34,518 bases of DNA from Candidatus Gordonibacter avicola (GTDB taxonomy: Bacteria > Actinomycetota > Coriobacteriia > Coriobacteriales > Eggerthellaceae), in contig DXGM01000001.1 in NCBI GenBank assembly GCA_019113915.1, forward strand, positions 1-34,518, in the 5' to 3' direction. Numbering within the stretch: position 1 is the first letter of the stretch; every line of letters begins with the position of its first letter. A program made the translations under genes and the position numbers. The notes beneath the pieces were generated by a model. The model was not told the origin of the DNA, did no database searches, and was given only the letters and a program-made list of their open reading frames with translations. Positions 33,501-34,518 of this stretch are shown in pieces.

Positions 33501-34518
33501 TTTCCATCTGCGCTATACAACGCCCCATCAATAAGTTTATAGGGGAGATTTTCACCTAGCTCTATAGTCTCAAGACTTGGACAAGCAACAAACGGGGCAT
33601 TCAGATAAGGTTTACCAGCAGCTTCGCCCTTGAGCGAACTGGGAAAAGTCACTCTACGAAGGTTGTCGCACATCTCAAAACAGAGCTCGCCGATGTATTC
33701 AACTGAATTAGGTATTACCAACTCTTGCAGGTTATCACAATCGCGAAAAACCGATGACTTTAACTGGGTTACGCCTGGCATGATAGGCGTTTCAGACAAC
33801 CCAGTTTGATTGAATGCCCTTGTTTCAATGATCTTGATAGTTTCCGGAAGTTCAATTCGCAGCAAATCGCGGCAAGCGTTGAAGCCACTTGCAGTAACGC
33901 TTGTAACCGTATAATCAATACCATTATTTATCACCTGACGAGGCACAACAATAGCCCCAGCAGGCCTTTTAGCAATGACGGTAGATGCACCAACGGATAC
34001 TTCATACGAACCAGTACCCTCGTCAGCTTTAGTGACAGTATATTTGAGCCAGGTGCCGTCTTTGCCTTGCTCGAAGTAGTCGGTGGCGGCTAAGGGCGTT
34101 ATGTCGTTGGTTGCTTGTGCAGGTGCGGGTGTTTGCTGCTCAAAGGTGGTACCGAGCAGTGGGTTAGATGAGGTAGCTGAGAGGTTCATGGTGCCGGTAA
34201 GCATTTGGGGAGTTACGGCAACCTCGGTAGTGGAAGCTAAGGATTGGTTGGTGGACTGTTCGAGTAGTTCAGTTGAGACGATGTTGGAGGTCTCCGAGGG
34301 AGTGGAGGCTTGCTCACCCGCTGGGTTCTCGGAGGCGGGGACTGTTACTTCAACGGTGCGAGTAGCGCGCGCGAGTTCGTGGCCTTCGAGGGTGAGGGTT
34401 GCGGTGACCTCGGAGGTGCCTTCGGCTTTGGCGGTGGTGGTGCCTTGCTCGTCAACCGAGAGGGGCTTGGCGGCGTAGGAGAAGGAAAGCTCCACGGGAC
34501 TCGGAGCTTCACAGGTGC
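27533..34518 (-). CDS. Giant modular surface protein with BspA-like leucine-rich repeats (5'-partial)
   Basis: At least 2,327 residues; the frame runs off the right edge, so N-terminus and signal peptide are unseen. From the N-terminal side: an Ig-like and Ser/Thr-rich stretch, a BspA/LRR_5 region (about 33190-34050; NACRDLLRIELPETIKII, SVFRDCDNLQELVIPNSVEY), an Ig-like domain (about 32870-33190), then four modules of about 380-450 residues (borders near 31770, 30590 and 29245). Each module starts with a Trp-rich strand block, continues with LP..F.IP/MF..C leucine-rich repeats, and ends with an InlB-type B-repeat (FLGWYTDPTCTKLFDF and equivalents). A final ~130-residue beta-like domain follows. 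No LPXTG motif or membrane anchor is seen at the C-terminus. Such proteins usually mediate adhesion to host or bacterial surfaces. Confidence 0.88.
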   Translation of the reverse strand, partial: TCEAPSPVELSFSYAAKPLSVDEQGTTTAKAEGTSEVTATLTLEGHELARATRTVEVTVPASENPAGEQASTPSETSNIVSTELLEQSTNQSLASTTEVAVTPQMLTGTMNLSATSSNPLLGTTFEQQTPAPAQATNDITPLAATDYFEQGKDGTWLKYTVTKADEGTGSYEVSVGASTVIAKRPAGAIVVPRQVINNGIDYTVTSVTASGFNACRDLLRIELPETIKIIETRAFNQTGLSETPIMPGVTQLKSSVFRDCDNLQELVIPNSVEYIGELCFEMCDNLRRVTFPSSLKGEAAGKPYLNAPFVACPSLETIELGENLPYKLIDGALYSADGKSLVDLGTVRSTIFEVPSGVETIKRSAIKDRPGIQGLVIPSSIKLLDRNAFRVFHGSEILCLPPASDIQLDSSVLTTPDGDVSVYCSDPTLWQGNEGTIIKHDVGLPASFSVLNDGGAATLSTNLSIPVGSQFASNIEVRWTFSEGADALATRTPSTSDAGRTLTIAGKAGASGSFTATASMVYTGPSSDPAGTVLATSETTVTVAPSHGALPSFAEGADPSTATSVESQASWKLENGVLTITCTPGRVIKDLGWCSTDGNEKWNGYWGDVRPLVTKVVMSEGLKAESMAQWFGRMGNLEDVSGMYIPEGVASANRLFDTCPKITSLPAGLTLPASVTDAANMFNGCTELTSLPTGFTIPTNSRLTVMQGMFANCPKLESLPVGLSIPKTVTNASSLCAGCTSLESLPDAFAIPKEATSINIQAMFSDCPRLMTLPKNFTMPETATADNMFRVTSTSPLPLYYAGVDTALTGKGTAWWTAQNRSFVTPSTAGQVQFQVPSTTAADQWETVTAFVPNAKTGLMPEPAAPVRAGHVFTLWYTDQNCTQRYDFGKSLADNGVEAAADGTYQLYGRYAAAATGNTATSSGILPTVDNQGTAWWSIGKDGDKTTLYLRGTGKVADFGWYITDEVWDLESNPRWYPYRTTITAIAMQPSLDAEVCDFWFRNMVKLTDASQVHIPKSATGLFGMFENTQLLTSLPEDLTLAEGAKNAAYLFSGSGLTSLPSSFKLPSTLKSARCLLKNTQIQNVPDGFLLPQGIENARYLFQGSSLVSLPAGFTIPSGGVDATGMFYGCSQLTALPEGFSVPDDIDASDSMLGMNGLFFGCNKLTYFPESFNFPANLAADAVLGGQSGDKGKYHPFYVDPATTTTPLPTYYSGTNEAVLAFDWASQNRVLITDPAGRGHKVTYKLANDDGTWKTYATVLTDAAGTVPRLAELQSESGFTGWSSDPDCLEPFNFAIPATSDVTVYGKRITHGGKYKSEGEEGYLPVENGQGTAWWYITNDKTLYVGCEGGASIGDLGWDIYNDRVDVDAYWSVGFWGPYRQDITCIVMESDVLATDMQSWFGNMRNLVTADFIIPENTVSLCSLFDFCDNLKNLPNDLVIPTSGKLDSFFRTFRFCYSLEKQPDTFFIPSSATNLGAMLEGTALSLLPEGFRLLTPDTVVDASWLFKDCKNLKTLPDGFVLPEGTEACRYMFHGCTLLTALPTGFSIPSTVTEATRMFCGCSALTTLPEGFGFDLDETGKRANIVVSRMFYDCPSLVSLPASLKLDLFSATASGESVVAEGLSTMFAFTTYTAEAPLDTYYSDDVNALIPQGYTKDNYWKTLMHRNLLSTTSLPADRPQVKLLLPDEVTGTYDMNNPYLVPIANAGGMLAPHEAPYRIDRVFLGWYTDPTCTKLFDFTKSLVENGVTTEPYALYGSYATASGPLPTESNATNADPAVAGWRLTTDGTLSIWCAPGETIASLWTSTDNDVWLFNYWGPVRSSVKRVVMDENIKTTSLMAWFCEMPQLVDAEGIFIPEGTKDLWRMFHNCSALATLPSDFAIPDGAENLRSMFRHCASLKQLPSDFTLPTSVNSVYAMLEFSGIESLPAGFAIPEAVTDVGWMLSNCLSLKSLPESFKIPENATEAPGLFYACSSLASLPSSFKIPGSMQNAASMFEHCRSLSSLPEGFKFENPSALTDVSHLFKDCYSLTSLPSSFVLTGLEDKVDHAKPLFTTNDHTASNPLITFYAGGDLAALSVVAGSNAAATSEYWLQKHHRKLVSKNDLLPEGFKKVSFKTRVVSADEVASPTLNWNDFTTIVTDATGTFRAPAAPAPYGYGFDGWYKDPECTTRFIFDADGSASVSADTVLYGKLVMRISFDAPTSAVMVLDASGAIQPALAQVKSYSAVPLAVSTISCTKMGAAEQLIDAVSLDKTKIVVKDAVDPDTSTSLTFGATKPTGFTLPASTSASTPGTLNLSIQMNAPAEATYTYVGDGLITDLARLTFQVRPA

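Noticed and set aside
34493..34495. GTG at 34495 as the true start of the giant protein
   Set aside because: The frame stays open to the window edge, there is no ribosome binding site or signal peptide, and the sequence there reads as the middle of an Ig-like domain.

Overview
The window looks like chromosome of a high-GC, anaerobic, non-spore-forming member of the Coriobacteriia, most likely Eggerthellaceae. This rests on the ribosomal protein types (zinc-binding S14, four-cysteine L24 C-terminus), the membrane-domain LuxR regulator beside a cytoplasmic molybdopterin enzyme, and strong GC codon bias that creates long spurious antisense frames. Genus assignment is not possible by eye.

Layout. 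1-716 is gene-free and repeat-rich. 717-2836 holds a polytopic membrane protein divergent from a small XRE regulator, with three related palindromic operators at the shared promoter. 3070-5082 carries nagB-nagA (amino-sugar catabolism, minus strand). 5182-7371 is a large membrane protein of unknown function, and 7480-8106 is adk. 8240-13472 is an accessory cassette: a LuxR-type regulator with a membrane N-terminus, then divergently a molybdopterin oxidoreductase, an iron-sulfur subunit and two small membrane proteins that resemble SpoVAC and SpoVAE/SpoVAEb. A small zinc-ribbon protein follows. 13900-22998 (minus strand) is the rplB-to-secY part of the S10/spc ribosomal protein cluster. 23285-27324 holds a YgiQ radical SAM protein, a DUF5996 protein and a diacylglycerol-kinase-family lipid kinase. 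27533-34518 is a giant repetitive surface protein whose N-terminus lies outside the window.

Most notable. The SpoVA-like pair sits in an operon with a cytoplasmic molybdoenzyme, and there are no sporulation genes around it. SpoVA proteins are known for moving dipicolinic acid, an aromatic dicarboxylate. I infer that this pair may form a substrate or product channel for the molybdoenzyme, under control of the divergent LuxR protein and a cluster of GTATGA/TCATAC operator-like sites.

The ribosomal cluster is also unusual. It lacks rpsJ-rplC-rplD-rplW upstream of rplB, where there is instead a near-consensus promoter next to a perfect DnaA-box sequence. The accessory cassette lies between secY and adk. 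Two normally tight junctions (rplX-rplE and rpmD-rplO) contain structured spacers of 234-270 bp. A dispersed 36-nt repeat occurs three times in non-coding or gene-end positions, and a tandem-hairpin repeat occurs twice.
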